Of a stretch of DNA of 64,000 nucleotides, positions 25,926 to 34,542 are shown piece after piece. The DNA is taken from the NCBI RefSeq assembly GCF_900105615.1, contig NZ_LT630003.1:2976001-3040000 (forward strand). Reading direction: 5' to 3'. The DNA comes from Lacrimispora sphenoides JCM 1415. Its GTDB lineage: Bacteria > Bacillota > Clostridia > Lachnospirales > Lachnospiraceae. How positions within the stretch are numbered: position 1 is the stretch's first letter; every line of letters begins with the position of its first letter. A program made the translations under genes and the position numbers. Below the pieces are notes generated by a model that searched no databases, was not told the origin of the DNA, and saw only the letters and a program-made list of their open reading frames with translations.

Positions 25926-26444
25926 TTAAGAAAGCTTCTTTAATAAGATATCTCTTACATATCCGCCGTACTTTTCTTTGGTCAGGACAACCTCATAACC
26001 CTGTTTGATTATGTTGTTTTTGCTGTAACTGTTTTCCGGATGAACCGTACACATCAGATACCGATAGCCCTGTTTCCTAAGCTCTTCCTCAGCGGCCTTC
26101 ATCATGGAATACTGAAGGCCGTTCCCCCGGTATTCAGGAAGAATGGCGATCGACTCCATATGGGCGACTTTTCCAAGTTCCATTTCGGGAAGGCCGATGT
26201 CCCGGCCAAGGTTTTCTGCACTGCTTCCCGGCAAAGCAGCAAGAAAAACACCTGCCAGGGCACCGGAATCCATATCAAAAGCCTTAAAACCGATTCCGTT
26301 TCCCTCTTTAAGCGTATGGCAGGTGTATTCCGAATCATCGGCAACAAACCAGTCCTTCTGCTGGATTTGCCGCCACACCGATTGTATCACGTCAGCAACA
26401 GTCTGATAATCCGCAGGGACCGCCCTTTCAATTAAAAATTGCAT
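25926..26444 (-). CDS. GNAT-family N-acetyltransferase
   Basis: A 172-residue acetyltransferase with the acetyl-CoA binding loop in IAILPEYRGNGLQYSMMKAAEEELRKQGYRYLMC and a C-terminal NNIIKQGYEVVLTKEKYGG. Substrate unknown. The start follows GAGGAAGGCG and overlaps the end of the small membrane protein gene by 13 bases. Confidence 0.85.
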   Translation of the reverse strand: MQFLIERAVPADYQTVADVIQSVWRQIQQKDWFVADDSEYTCHTLKEGNGIGFKAFDMDSGALAGVFLAALPGSSAENLGRDIGLPEMELGKVAHMESIAILPEYRGNGLQYSMMKAAEEELRKQGYRYLMCTVHPENSYSKNNIIKQGYEVVLTKEKYGGYVRDILLKKLS

Positions 26445-26653
26445 ATTCCGCCTTCCTCCAAAATGACAGACTCCGGAAGCCTTTCCGGCTCCCGGAATTC
26501 AAATTGAAGGACCTGGACCTTTTCCCGGGGCACTTCCAATTCCGGTGCAGCACTCCCTTCATGGAACCAGCTGTACATACCGGCACAAAGCAAAATCATG
26601 ATCAGACAAAGTACAATCAGCATGATCTTATTATATAAATTTTTATCCTCCAT
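26432..26653 (-). CDS. Small single-pass membrane protein, unknown function
   Basis: About 73 residues: short charged N-terminus MEDKNLYNK, one transmembrane helix (IMLIVLCLIMILLCAGMYSW), then an acidic/proline-containing external tail. ATG 26653 follows AAAGGGG. Coupled to the GNAT gene by overlap. No family recognised. Confidence 0.65.
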   Translation of the reverse strand: MEDKNLYNKIMLIVLCLIMILLCAGMYSWFHEGSAAPELEVPREKVQVLQFEFREPERLPESVILEEGGICNF

Positions 26654-26760
26654 ACCGTTTCCCCTTTCTTCCATTATGTAATAAGTCTATGCATCCTTCG
26701 GATGCCTGCATTCCTGCGCCCGGCTCATTGTTTGCAGAAATAACACTTCGAGCCTGCAGC

Positions 26761-27429
26761 TTAAACATTCCTTGTAAAACGGCACTGCGGAAAATTAGTA
26801 CAGCCATAAAATTCCCCGAATTTTCCGCTGCGGCGCTTAAGCACTCCGCCGCATTGGGGGCAGATCTCGGCCTCTTCATTATGATGCAGCTTACCCATCT
26901 GCTCATAGCATCTCTGGTTCATGACACAATCATTAAGTGCCCGGTGGGCTCCATCTGTATCAATATGGAAATACGCCGAAATATCCGTCAGGCGGTAGCG
27001 GTTTAGCTGGGGTAAGCAGGCTTTTGCCATGAAAAGGGTGTCAACGTAATCATTTGCCACCTCTCTTCTCAAAAGTTCCTCTGCAGCCCTGTACAGGAAA
27101 AGCAGGTCAAAGGACTGAATATTATGCCCTACCAGAATTTCCCCTTCAATAAAGGAAAGAAACTCCGGTAAAACCTCCTTTAGTCCAGGTGCCGACCTTA
27201 CCATATCATCTGTAATTCCATTAACATTGGTAGCACCGGCCGGAATATGGGTCCCAGGATTAACCAGTGTATTAAACTCGGCAACAGGCTCATGTCCCTT
27301 CACCTTGATCGCAGAAATCTCTATAATGGAATCTTCTTCGGCACTGATGCCTGTTGTTTCCAAATCAAATACCACGTAATTCTCTGCATATTCGTTTAAA
27401 CGTCTGCCTGTGAACTGTCTGATGGACAT
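26761..27429 (-). CDS. DnaQ-like 3'-5' exonuclease fused to a topoisomerase-type zinc finger
   Basis: 222 residues. Exonuclease motifs: VVFDLETTG (about 20-27, metal-binding Asp/Glu), VGHNIQSFD and HRALNDC, as in PolC/epsilon-type exonucleases. The C-terminus carries CPQC..CTNFPQC, a C4 zinc ribbon of the topoisomerase I type that binds single-stranded nucleic acid. Probable DNA repair or RNA/DNA trimming nuclease. ATG 27429 follows GGAGG. Own promoter at 27477-27505. Confidence 0.88.
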   Translation of the reverse strand: MSIRQFTGRRLNEYAENYVVFDLETTGISAEEDSIIEISAIKVKGHEPVAEFNTLVNPGTHIPAGATNVNGITDDMVRSAPGLKEVLPEFLSFIEGEILVGHNIQSFDLLFLYRAAEELLRREVANDYVDTLFMAKACLPQLNRYRLTDISAYFHIDTDGAHRALNDCVMNQRCYEQMGKLHHNEEAEICPQCGGVLKRRSGKFGEFYGCTNFPQCRFTRNV

Positions 27430-27476
27430 AGATTCCTCCATTCTTTTGTATGTGAAAAAATATATGTAACACCTCC

Positions 27477-27505
27477 ATTATACTCTCTGCCCCTTCATTC
27501 ATCAA
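27477..27505 (-). promoter_or_regulatory. Sigma-A promoter of the exonuclease gene
   Basis: Minus-strand TTGATG (27500-27505), 17-bp spacer, TATAAT (27477-27482), about 50 bases before the ATG. Confidence 0.7.
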
Positions 27506-27512
27506 GCAAAAA

Positions 27513-28229
27513 TCATCGAACGGCCACCATCTGCTCCGCTACAGTCTCCGCCTCTTGTGCAGAAAAATATCCGCACTTCTCCATTCTTTGAAGAACCTTC
27601 ATCTGTCTTTTCTCTGCCAGAGCAGGATTTTTTGACGGAGCGTATTTGGAAGGGGCATTGGGAACACCGGCTAAGAGAGTACTCTCATACTCCGTCATTT
27701 CCTCCGGCCCTTTTTTAAAGTAGCCCTCACTGGCAGCGCCCACACTGTAATATCCGTCTCCAAAATAAATGCAGTTTACATACAGTTCAAAAATTTCATC
27801 CTTGGTATAGTTTTTCTCAATATTATAGGCCATGAACACCTCCGCCGCTTTTCTGGCGATCTCTTTGTCCTGGTCAAAATATAAGTTTTTAGCAAGCTGC
27901 TGGGTTATGGTGCTTCCGCCTTCCACAAACCGCCCGGCTCTGATATCGTTTACAGCGGCCCTGGCTATGGCAATAAAGTCGATCCCGTTATGGCGGTAAA
28001 AACGGTGATCCTCAACGGATATGACCGCATTCACATAAATCTGGGGCAGGTTTTCGTATTCCGTATACCCTTCTTTATCCCGAATCGCCTCCACCCGGTC
28101 CTGAAGCCCGGTTTCCAAAATAGCTTCCCGGTACATCTCATATCCTTTATATGCCACAGTGAATCCGGCTAAAAGACATACCGTCATCAGCAAAAACAAA
28201 ATTCTTCTTATAAATGTACCAATTCTCAT
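27513..28229 (-). CDS. Monofunctional peptidoglycan glycosyltransferase (GT51)
   Basis: A 238-residue membrane-anchored transglycosylase. One N-terminal helix (about 8-28), then the GT51 motifs [16 protein letters not shown] (catalytic Glu 73), [15 protein letters not shown] (104-118), a second Glu region [15 protein letters not shown] and [12 protein letters not shown]. It polymerises lipid II glycan chains; there is no transpeptidase domain. AAAGGAG lies ahead of the ATG. The ~50-bp repeat array sits just upstream. Confidence 0.92.
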   Translation of the reverse strand: MRIGTFIRRILFLLMTVCLLAGFTVAYKGYEMYREAILETGLQDRVEAIRDKEGYTEYENLPQIYVNAVISVEDHRFYRHNGIDFIAIARAAVNDIRAGRFVEGGSTITQQLAKNLYFDQDKEIARKAAEVFMAYNIEKNYTKDEIFELYVNCIYFGDGYYSVGAASEGYFKKGPEEMTEYESTLLAGVPNAPSKYAPSKNPALAEKRQMKVLQRMEKCGYFSAQEAETVAEQMVAVR

Positions 28230-28250
28230 AGATTCACTGTCTCCTTTCCT

Positions 28251-28354
28251 CTTATCCGCCCATGCTTTTTGGGCATAAAGGTATACCCGCAGGGTGTTTC
28301 CTCTTATCCGCCCGTAGTCTTAGGGCATAAAGGTATCCCTCAATGGGGTTCTCG
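28251..28354 (-). repeat. Two tandem 52-bp intergenic repeats
   Basis: Units begin CTTATCCGCCC at 28251 and 28303. Each has a GCCC/GGGC stem around a short loop followed by GGGCATAAAGGTATMCC and a GC-rich end. Same family as 2471-2670 and 59600-59697; here directly ahead of the GT51 coding start. Confidence 0.8.
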
Positions 28355-28495
28355 TTATATGATATGTTATAATTCTGATTAAATTGTATCATAGAGTTCC
28401 ACTAAAAATAGGAATAATTCCTTATATTTCCCTAAAGCTTTCGGACAAGTTCTGACAAAACCCTTACCAGTTCTTACAAATTAATGAAAGGATGG

Positions 28496-28540
28496 AAAAA
28501 ACCAGCACTCCCAGGCTGACAAAACGCCTGTAAAATGCTG
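28496..28540 (-). terminator. Terminator of the sugar ABC-GH43 operon
   Basis: On the minus strand AGCATTTTACAGGC pairs imperfectly with GCCTGGGAGTGCT and is followed by GGTTTTTT, 13 bases past the GH43 stop. Confidence 0.7.
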
Positions 28541-28553
28541 ATTTTTCCTTTTA

Positions 28554-29522
28554 TTATCTCATATTATTCTTCCAGTCAAATACCGGACCATGATCTCCCC
28601 AGCCAACCTTCATCATATAAGTATGCCGATTGGGATCGTAGAGGGGGTCTCCGGTGATTTCATCGTACTGCCTAGCATGATATACCATGATATCCTGAAG
28701 ACCGTCTTCATCTTTTACAAAACAATTATGTCCCGGACCAAATATTCCGGCTTCCCCCACGGACTTAAATACAGGCCCCCGGCCCTTTTTCCATGCATTC
28801 CGGTCCAGTAAATCTGCACCTGCATCTATGCTCAAAAGCCCCATGCAGTAGCAAGCCCCTGTAGCACCGGCAGAATAAGTGACATAGATCCTGTCTCCAT
28901 GCTTTATAACCGCCGGTCCTTCATTGACCCAGAACCCTACTCTTTCCCAGGCATAGTCAGGAGTGGAAAGAGTCACCTGTTCCGATGAAAGCTTCCACGG
29001 CGTCTCCATTCTGGCTATGTACAGGTTTGAAATCTTCTTTCCCACGCTGACCTTTTCCGCCCAGATGCAGTACCAGTTCCCGTTCTGGTTAAAAACCGTC
29101 ATATCCAGGGAAAAATCCTGAAATGAATAATCATCAAAGGGCTGCATCATGCCTAACTCCCTCCAGGTCCCTGTCATTGGGTCTTGTTCCCTGCATTCCA
29201 GTACATAAGGACGGATCGCCCAGACGTCATCCGAATCCCCTGCTGCAAAATAAACGTACCACCTGTCTTCCATATAATGAAGCTCCGGGGCCCAGATATG
29301 GGCGCTCATGATCCCTTTCTCATGCTTTTCCCAGATGGTCACTTCCTTTTCAGACTTTAATCCCAGGATCGTATCCGAACGGCGAAGGATGATCCGGTCG
29401 TATTCCGGCACTGATGCGGTAAAATAATAGCTTCCGTCTCCATGACGGTATACATAAGGATCTGCTCTCCGGGCAATGAAAGGTTCATTATAAGGGGTCT
29501 TAATAAAATTACGGCTGTCCAT
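28554..29522 (-). CDS. Glycoside hydrolase family 43 enzyme
   Basis: A 322-residue five-bladed propeller enzyme without signal peptide. ARRADPYVYRHGDGSYYFTAS carries the GH43 catalytic Asp, SAHIWAPELHYMEDRWYVYFAAG the next conserved blade, and VNEGPAVIKHGDRIYVTYSAG the general-acid Glu region. Expected cytosolic beta-xylosidase or alpha-L-arabinofuranosidase acting on imported oligosaccharides. It is the last gene after the ABC importer, which supports use of an imported pentose oligosaccharide. Confidence 0.88.
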   Translation of the reverse strand: MDSRNFIKTPYNEPFIARRADPYVYRHGDGSYYFTASVPEYDRIILRRSDTILGLKSEKEVTIWEKHEKGIMSAHIWAPELHYMEDRWYVYFAAGDSDDVWAIRPYVLECREQDPMTGTWRELGMMQPFDDYSFQDFSLDMTVFNQNGNWYCIWAEKVSVGKKISNLYIARMETPWKLSSEQVTLSTPDYAWERVGFWVNEGPAVIKHGDRIYVTYSAGATGACYCMGLLSIDAGADLLDRNAWKKGRGPVFKSVGEAGIFGPGHNCFVKDEDGLQDIMVYHARQYDEITGDPLYDPNRHTYMMKVGWGDHGPVFDWKNNMR

Positions 29523-29534
29523 TTCCTGCCACCC

Positions 29535-30395
29535 CTACCCTTTCACAGCCCCTGCCATCATACCTTCAATAAAGTATTTCTGGAAAGTCACAAACAGGAG
29601 GAATATAGGTACTACAGAAAAAACAGAGCCCACGATTAAAAGGCTGTAATTGTCTCCATAAGGATTGATAAGTGTATTTAAGCCCAGGGTCAGGGGATAC
29701 TTTTCAGAAGACCGGATCACCAGAAGAGGCCACAGGTAATTGTTCCAGGCATTCATTCCATTGAGAATGGCCATGGCGGAAAATGCAGGCTTCATCAGAG
29801 GAACGATCAGTCTGTAAAAAATCCCGTACTCGGTGGCGCCGTCGATCCTTCCTGCCTCTAAAAGAGACCCCGGAATGCTCACCAGATACTGCCGGAAGAA
29901 AAAGATCGTGGAGGCATGGGCAACAAAGGGAAGAATGATGGCGGCATAGCTGTCCATCATCTTCCAGCCGGACATCTGTTTATAAAGAGGAAGCATGACT
30001 ACCTCCAAGGGAATGGAGAGGATCAGAAGAACGATGACGAACATAACCTTCTTCCCTTTGAATTCATAAGCCGCAAATCCGTATCCCACAAAGGAGCTAA
30101 CAAGCAACGTGCTCACCACCGTGACAACGGTAAGGCAGATGCTGTTAAAGAACCATTTCCAGTAATCATGCTGCCCTGCAAACAAAAGGATATAGTTATC
30201 CAAGCTCATTCTTGAAAAGCGGATATCCAGGTTAAGGCCGTATTGCAGCAGATCACTGCCCGGTTTAAAGCTGGCTACAAACAGCACCCAGATGGGAAGA
30301 ATGATCAATACGGCAAGGATGGCAAACAAAAGGATCAGTGCGGCGGTGGCCGCCTTTCTTCTGCCCTGCATGTTTGCTGTGTTTCTTTCATCCAT
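29535..30395 (-). CDS. Sugar ABC permease, MalG/AraQ type
   Basis: About 286 residues with six hydrophobic segments and the EAA loop LEAGRIDGATEYGIFYRLIVPLMKPAF. ATG 30395 follows GGAGGG six bases ahead and lies one base after the stop of the partner permease gene. CUT1-type importer; the cognate ATPase is not in this operon, common for such systems, which share a multitask ATPase. Confidence 0.92.
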   Translation of the reverse strand: MDERNTANMQGRRKAATAALILLFAILAVLIILPIWVLFVASFKPGSDLLQYGLNLDIRFSRMSLDNYILLFAGQHDYWKWFFNSICLTVVTVVSTLLVSSFVGYGFAAYEFKGKKVMFVIVLLILSIPLEVVMLPLYKQMSGWKMMDSYAAIILPFVAHASTIFFFRQYLVSIPGSLLEAGRIDGATEYGIFYRLIVPLMKPAFSAMAILNGMNAWNNYLWPLLVIRSSEKYPLTLGLNTLINPYGDNYSLLIVGSVFSVVPIFLLFVTFQKYFIEGMMAGAVKG

Positions 30396-30396
30396 A

Positions 30397-31281
30397 TCAT
30401 TCCCTCCCTTCTTCAAATGTACCTGTGATCTTCAGTTGAATGATATTTACCAGCATAACAACCAATAAAAGAATAAGGCCAACCGCACAGGCATAACCCA
30501 GAGCCCTTTTTTCAACCCCCTGCCTGTAAAGGTACCCGACGATGGTAAGACCGATGTTATTGGGGGAGTTATTCCCCTTAAACAGCATATTGCTTTCAAG
30601 AAACATGGAAAGGCCCGCATAGATACTGATCGTAAGAACGTAAACCGTGGTAGGTTTGACCAGCGGCACGGATATTTTAGAAAACTGCTGCCATTTGGAG
30701 GCACCGTCAATGGCAGCCGCTTCATATAGATCAGAAGGAATGCTCTGAAGACCTGAAAGGAAGTACAGGATATTCACTCCGGTCCATCTCCAGCAGGCCA
30801 AAAGCAGAAGGGCAAAATAACTCGTTCCTGCCCCCTTCAGCCATTTTATTGGGGCCGCTCCGAAAGAGCCCAGCACCTGGTTTAAAAGAGAGGTGGATGA
30901 CTCCCCGAACATAAGACGGAAAATTGTACCTGCCACCACAACAGAAGTAAGCGCCGGTATAAAATAAACAGATTTAAAAAAATCTGCCTTTTTCATTAAT
31001 CTGCTGTTTAACAGGGTCGCAAACAGCATTGGAAAAGGAATCAGAAGGAGCAACGTTCCTGCCATATACTTAAAGCTGTTCCACAACGCTTTCATAAATA
31101 TTTTATCAGACAGCAGCCGCGTATAATTGTCAAATCCAACCCATTGCTCTTTTAATACATCCTGAAAGCTTAAAAGGACCCCATTGCAGATGGGCACAAG
31201 CCAGAACAATAATACCGTGATCACAAACGGGCAGATAAATACATAAGGAGCTATCTTTTTCGAGTAAAAGAATTTCTTCAT
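30397..31281 (-). CDS. Sugar ABC permease, MalF/AraP type
   Basis: About 294 residues; begins MKKFFYSKKIAPYVFICPFVITVLLFW and has the EAA loop YEAAAIDGASKWQQFSKISVPLVKPT. ATG 31281 is favoured by AAAAGGGG. Forms the channel with the adjacent MalG-type permease. Confidence 0.92.
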   Translation of the reverse strand: MKKFFYSKKIAPYVFICPFVITVLLFWLVPICNGVLLSFQDVLKEQWVGFDNYTRLLSDKIFMKALWNSFKYMAGTLLLLIPFPMLFATLLNSRLMKKADFFKSVYFIPALTSVVVAGTIFRLMFGESSTSLLNQVLGSFGAAPIKWLKGAGTSYFALLLLACWRWTGVNILYFLSGLQSIPSDLYEAAAIDGASKWQQFSKISVPLVKPTTVYVLTISIYAGLSMFLESNMLFKGNNSPNNIGLTIVGYLYRQGVEKRALGYACAVGLILLLVVMLVNIIQLKITGTFEEGRE

Positions 31282-31317
31282 TTCGCATACCCCTTTTCTC
31301 ATAGGAACTTAGTTACC

Positions 31318-31349
31318 GGCTGCAGGAGATATGCCTTCCTCCTGCAGCC
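31318..31349 (-). terminator. Intra-operon hairpin after the binding-protein gene
   Basis: GGCTGCAGGAG pairs with CTCCTGCAGCC, an 11-bp perfect stem without T-run in the gap after the sugar-binding protein gene. Such stems often protect the abundant binding-protein mRNA or lower downstream expression. Confidence 0.6.
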
Positions 31350-31360
31350 CGCATCCTTAC

Positions 31361-32731
31361 CTATTCTTTAAATTCATTATTCAGGGTTTCCTGGGAGGAT
31401 TGAAGAGCCTCTGTCACATCCACCCCATCTTCAAAGATACTGTTTAGAGTCACATTGCAGAATTCATTGTTGATAGAGGGATACTTTTCATCCGTATAAG
31501 CCCGTAAGGCTCCAATGCTGTCCTTTGTTTTAAGCAGGATATCAAAGGGATAATTGGTAAAATACTGGACAAACTGGTTATCCGGGTTCTGTGTCAGGGA
31601 GGTATCAGACCATACCGCAGTATTGACCGGATCAAAGCCCAGCACATTCCATACTTCCTTGTTGGCCTCCTCGGAAAGCTTGATATAAGCCATTACTTCC
31701 GCCGCAAGCTGTGCATGTTTCCCTGATTTTACAATGGCAGTACCAGTACCGCCTCCGCCGATGGTGGCTACCTCTTTGTCGCTTTCATTCCACACCGGTA
31801 CCGTGGCAATGGCTACCTGCTTCTTTAAATCCTTCATATAATTTACGTATCTGGAAGTCTGCCAGAACGGCATAATCTGCACGGCATAATCTCCTGAGTT
31901 ATAGAATGGGTATGCTTCTTCATTATCCGGCTGCCCGCCTGGTATCGTTGCAAATGCGCCGGTTTCCTGCAATCCCTTTATGTATTCCAGCACTTCCGCC
32001 ATTTCCTTGCTTGCCAGATTGAGTTTCCCGTTTTCATCTACATAATCCCCGCCCTTCTGAGCCAGCATCAGATTGACCATCCACTGGGCAGAGGTTTCCA
32101 CGCAAGCGAAATATTTTCCGGTAGTCTCATAGTATTTTACACCTGCTTCCTTAAACTGATCCCAGGTCTTAATATCTTCATAATTTATTCCTGCGTCACT
32201 TAACAGCTTTTCATTGTAGAATGCCACCGTTGTCCCTACATGGGTCGGAAAACCGTATTCCTTCCCGTCTTTCGTGTAAATATCCAGCCTCGATTTTACG
32301 ATATTCTTCCTGTAAGGTTCAATCGCATCATTAAGCTCCATGAGGCCGATCTTTCCTGTCATAAATGCAGGGAATTTGCCGAGCTCGATATCCACAATAT
32401 CCGGCGCCCCTTCCCCTGATTCCAGCGCGAGGGACAGTTTATTGTGCATGTCATCATAGGGCATATTGCTCAGCACAAGCTTCACCTTTTTATCGGGATG
32501 AGCTTCGTTCCACTTCTCCGCCATTGCTACATAGAAGTTCTGATGCAGTTCAATAAAGGTCCACACGTTCAAGGTGGTCACATCATTGCCGCCTACCTCC
32601 ATCTCCTTTTTCCCTGCCGAAGATACGCCTTTGGTGGTTTCCCCGGAAACTCCCTTGGCGCTGTTGCATCCAGTGATCATGGATGCTGCCATCGCTACAC
32701 ACAGTAGCCCGGCTAATACCCGCTTTTTCAT
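31361..32731 (-). CDS. Sugar ABC extracellular binding lipoprotein
   Basis: A 456-residue family-1 solute-binding protein. Lipoprotein signal KKRVLAGLLCVAMAASMITGC, then TTLNVWTFIELHQNFYVAMAEKWN, DIVDIELGKFPAFM, YGFPTHVGTTVAFYNEKLL and ATIGGGGTGTAIVKSGKH, the expected pattern for CUT1 binding proteins. AAAAGGAGG precedes the ATG. First structural gene of the sugar operon, with a LacI-type regulator upstream. Confidence 0.92.
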   Translation of the reverse strand: MKKRVLAGLLCVAMAASMITGCNSAKGVSGETTKGVSSAGKKEMEVGGNDVTTLNVWTFIELHQNFYVAMAEKWNEAHPDKKVKLVLSNMPYDDMHNKLSLALESGEGAPDIVDIELGKFPAFMTGKIGLMELNDAIEPYRKNIVKSRLDIYTKDGKEYGFPTHVGTTVAFYNEKLLSDAGINYEDIKTWDQFKEAGVKYYETTGKYFACVETSAQWMVNLMLAQKGGDYVDENGKLNLASKEMAEVLEYIKGLQETGAFATIPGGQPDNEEAYPFYNSGDYAVQIMPFWQTSRYVNYMKDLKKQVAIATVPVWNESDKEVATIGGGGTGTAIVKSGKHAQLAAEVMAYIKLSEEANKEVWNVLGFDPVNTAVWSDTSLTQNPDNQFVQYFTNYPFDILLKTKDSIGALRAYTDEKYPSINNEFCNVTLNSIFEDGVDVTEALQSSQETLNNEFKE

Positions 32732-32762
32732 GATAAATCCTCCTTTTTATTATCCTGCTTTA

Positions 32763-32993
32763 TCAAATCAGATGATACCATCTGTATGACTCCCACCGGA
32801 TGAGCTTTTTTATCCATACCGTCATCTTTCCTGCTTTCCGGATCCCCCATTTACTGTACGGAACTGCTTTCTCCATCTGCTGGTCAATCGGATATTCGCA
32901 ATCCACTTCGCTGCCTGATGAGATTAAATCGTTTAATATATCCATTGATAAGATATCACCACTTCCTTCACGGAAGTCATTTGCCGATTCCAT
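32763..32993 (-). CDS. Possible 76-residue leader ORF
   Basis: Open frame between the sugar-operon promoter and the binding-protein gene. The product (MESANDFREGSGDIL...) is basic and tryptophan-containing at its C-terminus (WIKKLIRWESYRW). There is no ribosome site before the ATG and an operator lies inside the frame, so it may not be translated. No family recognised. Confidence 0.25.
   Translation of the reverse strand: MESANDFREGSGDILSMDILNDLISSGSEVDCEYPIDQQMEKAVPYSKWGIRKAGKMTVWIKKLIRWESYRWYHLI
32934..32946. promoter_or_regulatory. LacI-type operator 3 (sugar operon leader)
   Basis: TTAAATCGTTTAA, identical to the 13-mer at 33209-33221, about 210 bases downstream of the promoter. Confidence 0.5.
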
Positions 32994-33079
32994 GATTTAT
33001 TATTGATAGTAACCGCTTTCAGCGGAATGCTCATAAACTTTATTATCCATCATGATTGTTTCAATTACTTTATTTTTTA

Positions 33080-33091
33080 TTAAACGTTTAA
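33080..33091. promoter_or_regulatory. LacI-type operator 2 (sugar operon)
   Basis: TTAAACGTTTAA, centre of a 14-bp perfect palindrome 33079-33092, about 60 bases downstream of the predicted transcription start; the central CG is typical of LacI-family operators. Confidence 0.7.
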
Positions 33092-33153
33092 TTTAAAAAA
33101 TATAAGGAAAGGCGATTTATCTGTTAATAATCGCCATCAATTCATATAATTTC

Positions 33154-33182
33154 ATACTAGCACACGGGTTTTATTCTGTAAA
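33154..33182 (-). promoter_or_regulatory. Sigma-A promoter of the sugar ABC operon
   Basis: Minus-strand TTTACA (33177-33182), 17-bp spacer, TAGTAT (33154-33159). Flanked by operators on both sides. Confidence 0.7.
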
Positions 33183-33208
33183 GTACTTTTGCACAATTTT
33201 ACAAATAT

Positions 33209-33221
33209 TTAAATCGTTTAA
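33209..33221. promoter_or_regulatory. LacI-type operator 1 (upstream of promoter)
   Basis: TTAAATCGTTTAA, about 30 bases upstream of the -35 box; same sequence as 32934-32946, so the repressor could bridge the promoter. Confidence 0.55.
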
Positions 33222-33347
33222 CTATGTGACTTTTACTTATTTTTTTGTTGTAAAATGTAGAACAATATCATTTTACCTGATTTTTCCTTACAATCATCTG
33301 AAAACAGCCGATATCAGGCAGCTCATTCTCCATTATTTCTCTACAAA

Positions 33348-33392
33348 AAAAGGAACATTTACACATCCTGTCCCATGTAAAATGTTCCTTTT
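33348..33392 (-). terminator. Terminator of the LacI gene
   Basis: AAAAGGAACATTT (33348-33360) pairs with AAATGTTCCTTTT (33380-33392); seven T follow on the minus strand. Confidence 0.85.
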
Positions 33393-33416
33393 CGTAATTT
33401 GATCTATGAACCGGCT

Positions 33417-34457
33417 CTATTCAATACTCTTTATCGATTTACGGATCAGAAGCCTGCATCCAACGGAGCAGACGTTTTCAGCATCAGTCTCAAGCTCCTG
33501 CCCGTTTATAAGGCCGATTACCAGCTCACTGGCTTTGTGTCCGATATCATGAAGAGGAAGCCTTACTGTGGTAAGCGGGGGCCGGTAATATCCTGATAAT
33601 TCCCGGTCATCGTATCCTGCCACCGATAAGTCAGTACCCACGTTCATGCCAAGTTCCTCCAGGCGGTCATACACCCCTCCTGCCATTAAGTCATTCATGC
33701 AGAATATGGCAGTCACTCCCCTTTCAAGGAGCTGGCAGGCACACCGGTACCCGGATTCTCTGGTCCAGTCCCCTTCGATCACAAGGCTTGGATCGTACAA
33801 AATCCTGTTTTGAAAAAGAGCCTGCTGATATCCCACCAGTCTGGCTTGTGCATGAAGGCTGTCCGGCTTTCCTGTAATCACCCCGACTCTCTTATGGCCG
33901 TGGTTCAGCAGATACTGCATGATTTCAGCAGCGCCATGGACGTCATCCACCACAACAGAAGGTACCTTCATACTTTTGGAATATCCGTAAGCCATTACGG
34001 CAGGGATCGGCAGTGTATCAGGGATGCACCGGATGACCCGCTCATGGGCAGCCACATATATAATCCCTTCCACCTGTTTTTCCATCAGCTTTTTTATCTC
34101 AAGTCCTACCTGCCCATAATAATCGTCCCGGTTATAATAAGTATCATCGTATTTTTTAAACAGCCTTAGATTGGTAAGAAGTATCTGGTAATCCAGCTCC
34201 TGGCAGTAGTCCGTAATGCCGTCTATGACGTCAGGGATGCTGAATATGGTCATATCCTCCGCAATGACCCCAATACTTCTCGTCTTTTGCAGCTTTAAGT
34301 TCTTTGCAACAACGTTAGGGGTATAATCCAGCTTTTCAGCCATTTCTAAAACCAGTTTTCTAGTCTTATCACTTGCACCAGGTTTGTTGTTTAATATATT
34401 TGAAACTGTGGCCACTGATACACCGCAGCATTTTGCCACTTCCTTTATGGTTGCCAT
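33417..34457 (-). CDS. LacI-family transcriptional regulator
   Basis: A 346-residue repressor: DNA-binding head ATIKEVAKCCGVSVATVSNILNNKPGASDKTRKLVLEMAEKLDYTPN, then a periplasmic-binding-like sugar domain (SIGVIAEDM, GIIYVAAHE, FCMNDLMAGGVYDRLEELG, SVAGYDDRELSGYYRPPLTTV). GGAGG precedes the ATG. Four matching operators around its own promoter and that of the neighbouring sugar operon indicate repression of both. Confidence 0.95.
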   Translation of the reverse strand: MATIKEVAKCCGVSVATVSNILNNKPGASDKTRKLVLEMAEKLDYTPNVVAKNLKLQKTRSIGVIAEDMTIFSIPDVIDGITDYCQELDYQILLTNLRLFKKYDDTYYNRDDYYGQVGLEIKKLMEKQVEGIIYVAAHERVIRCIPDTLPIPAVMAYGYSKSMKVPSVVVDDVHGAAEIMQYLLNHGHKRVGVITGKPDSLHAQARLVGYQQALFQNRILYDPSLVIEGDWTRESGYRCACQLLERGVTAIFCMNDLMAGGVYDRLEELGMNVGTDLSVAGYDDRELSGYYRPPLTTVRLPLHDIGHKASELVIGLINGQELETDAENVCSVGCRLLIRKSIKSIE

Positions 34458-34484
34458 CGCCTGCCTCCAGAACCTTTTGATTTA

Positions 34485-34513
34485 ATTAACTCAGATTTTT
34501 ATGTAATTGTCAA
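34485..34513 (-). promoter_or_regulatory. Promoter of the LacI gene
   Basis: Minus-strand TTGACA (34508-34513), 17-bp spacer, GTTAAT (34485-34490). Confidence 0.6.
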
Positions 34514-34530
34514 TAGGACAGGAGAAAATA

Positions 34531-34542
34531 TTAAACGTTTCA
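34531..34542. promoter_or_regulatory. LacI-type operator 4 (autoregulation)
   Basis: TTAAACGTTTCA, one half identical to the operator at 33080, located just upstream of the LacI gene's -35 box. Confidence 0.5.

Larger units (their letters stand above)
28230..28553. other. Intergenic region upstream of the GT51 gene
   Basis: 324 bases: two repeat units (28251-28354), an AT-rich part (28355-28480) that should hold the GT51 promoter although no convincing -35/-10 pair was found, and the GH43 operon terminator (28496-28540). Confidence 0.6.
32732..33416. other. Long regulatory region of the sugar operon
   Basis: 685 bases between the binding-protein gene and the LacI gene. It holds the LacI gene's terminator (33348-33392), a promoter (33154-33182), three LacI-type operators (32934, 33080, 33209) and one doubtful 76-codon frame (32763-32993) in the operon leader. 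Confidence 0.7.
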
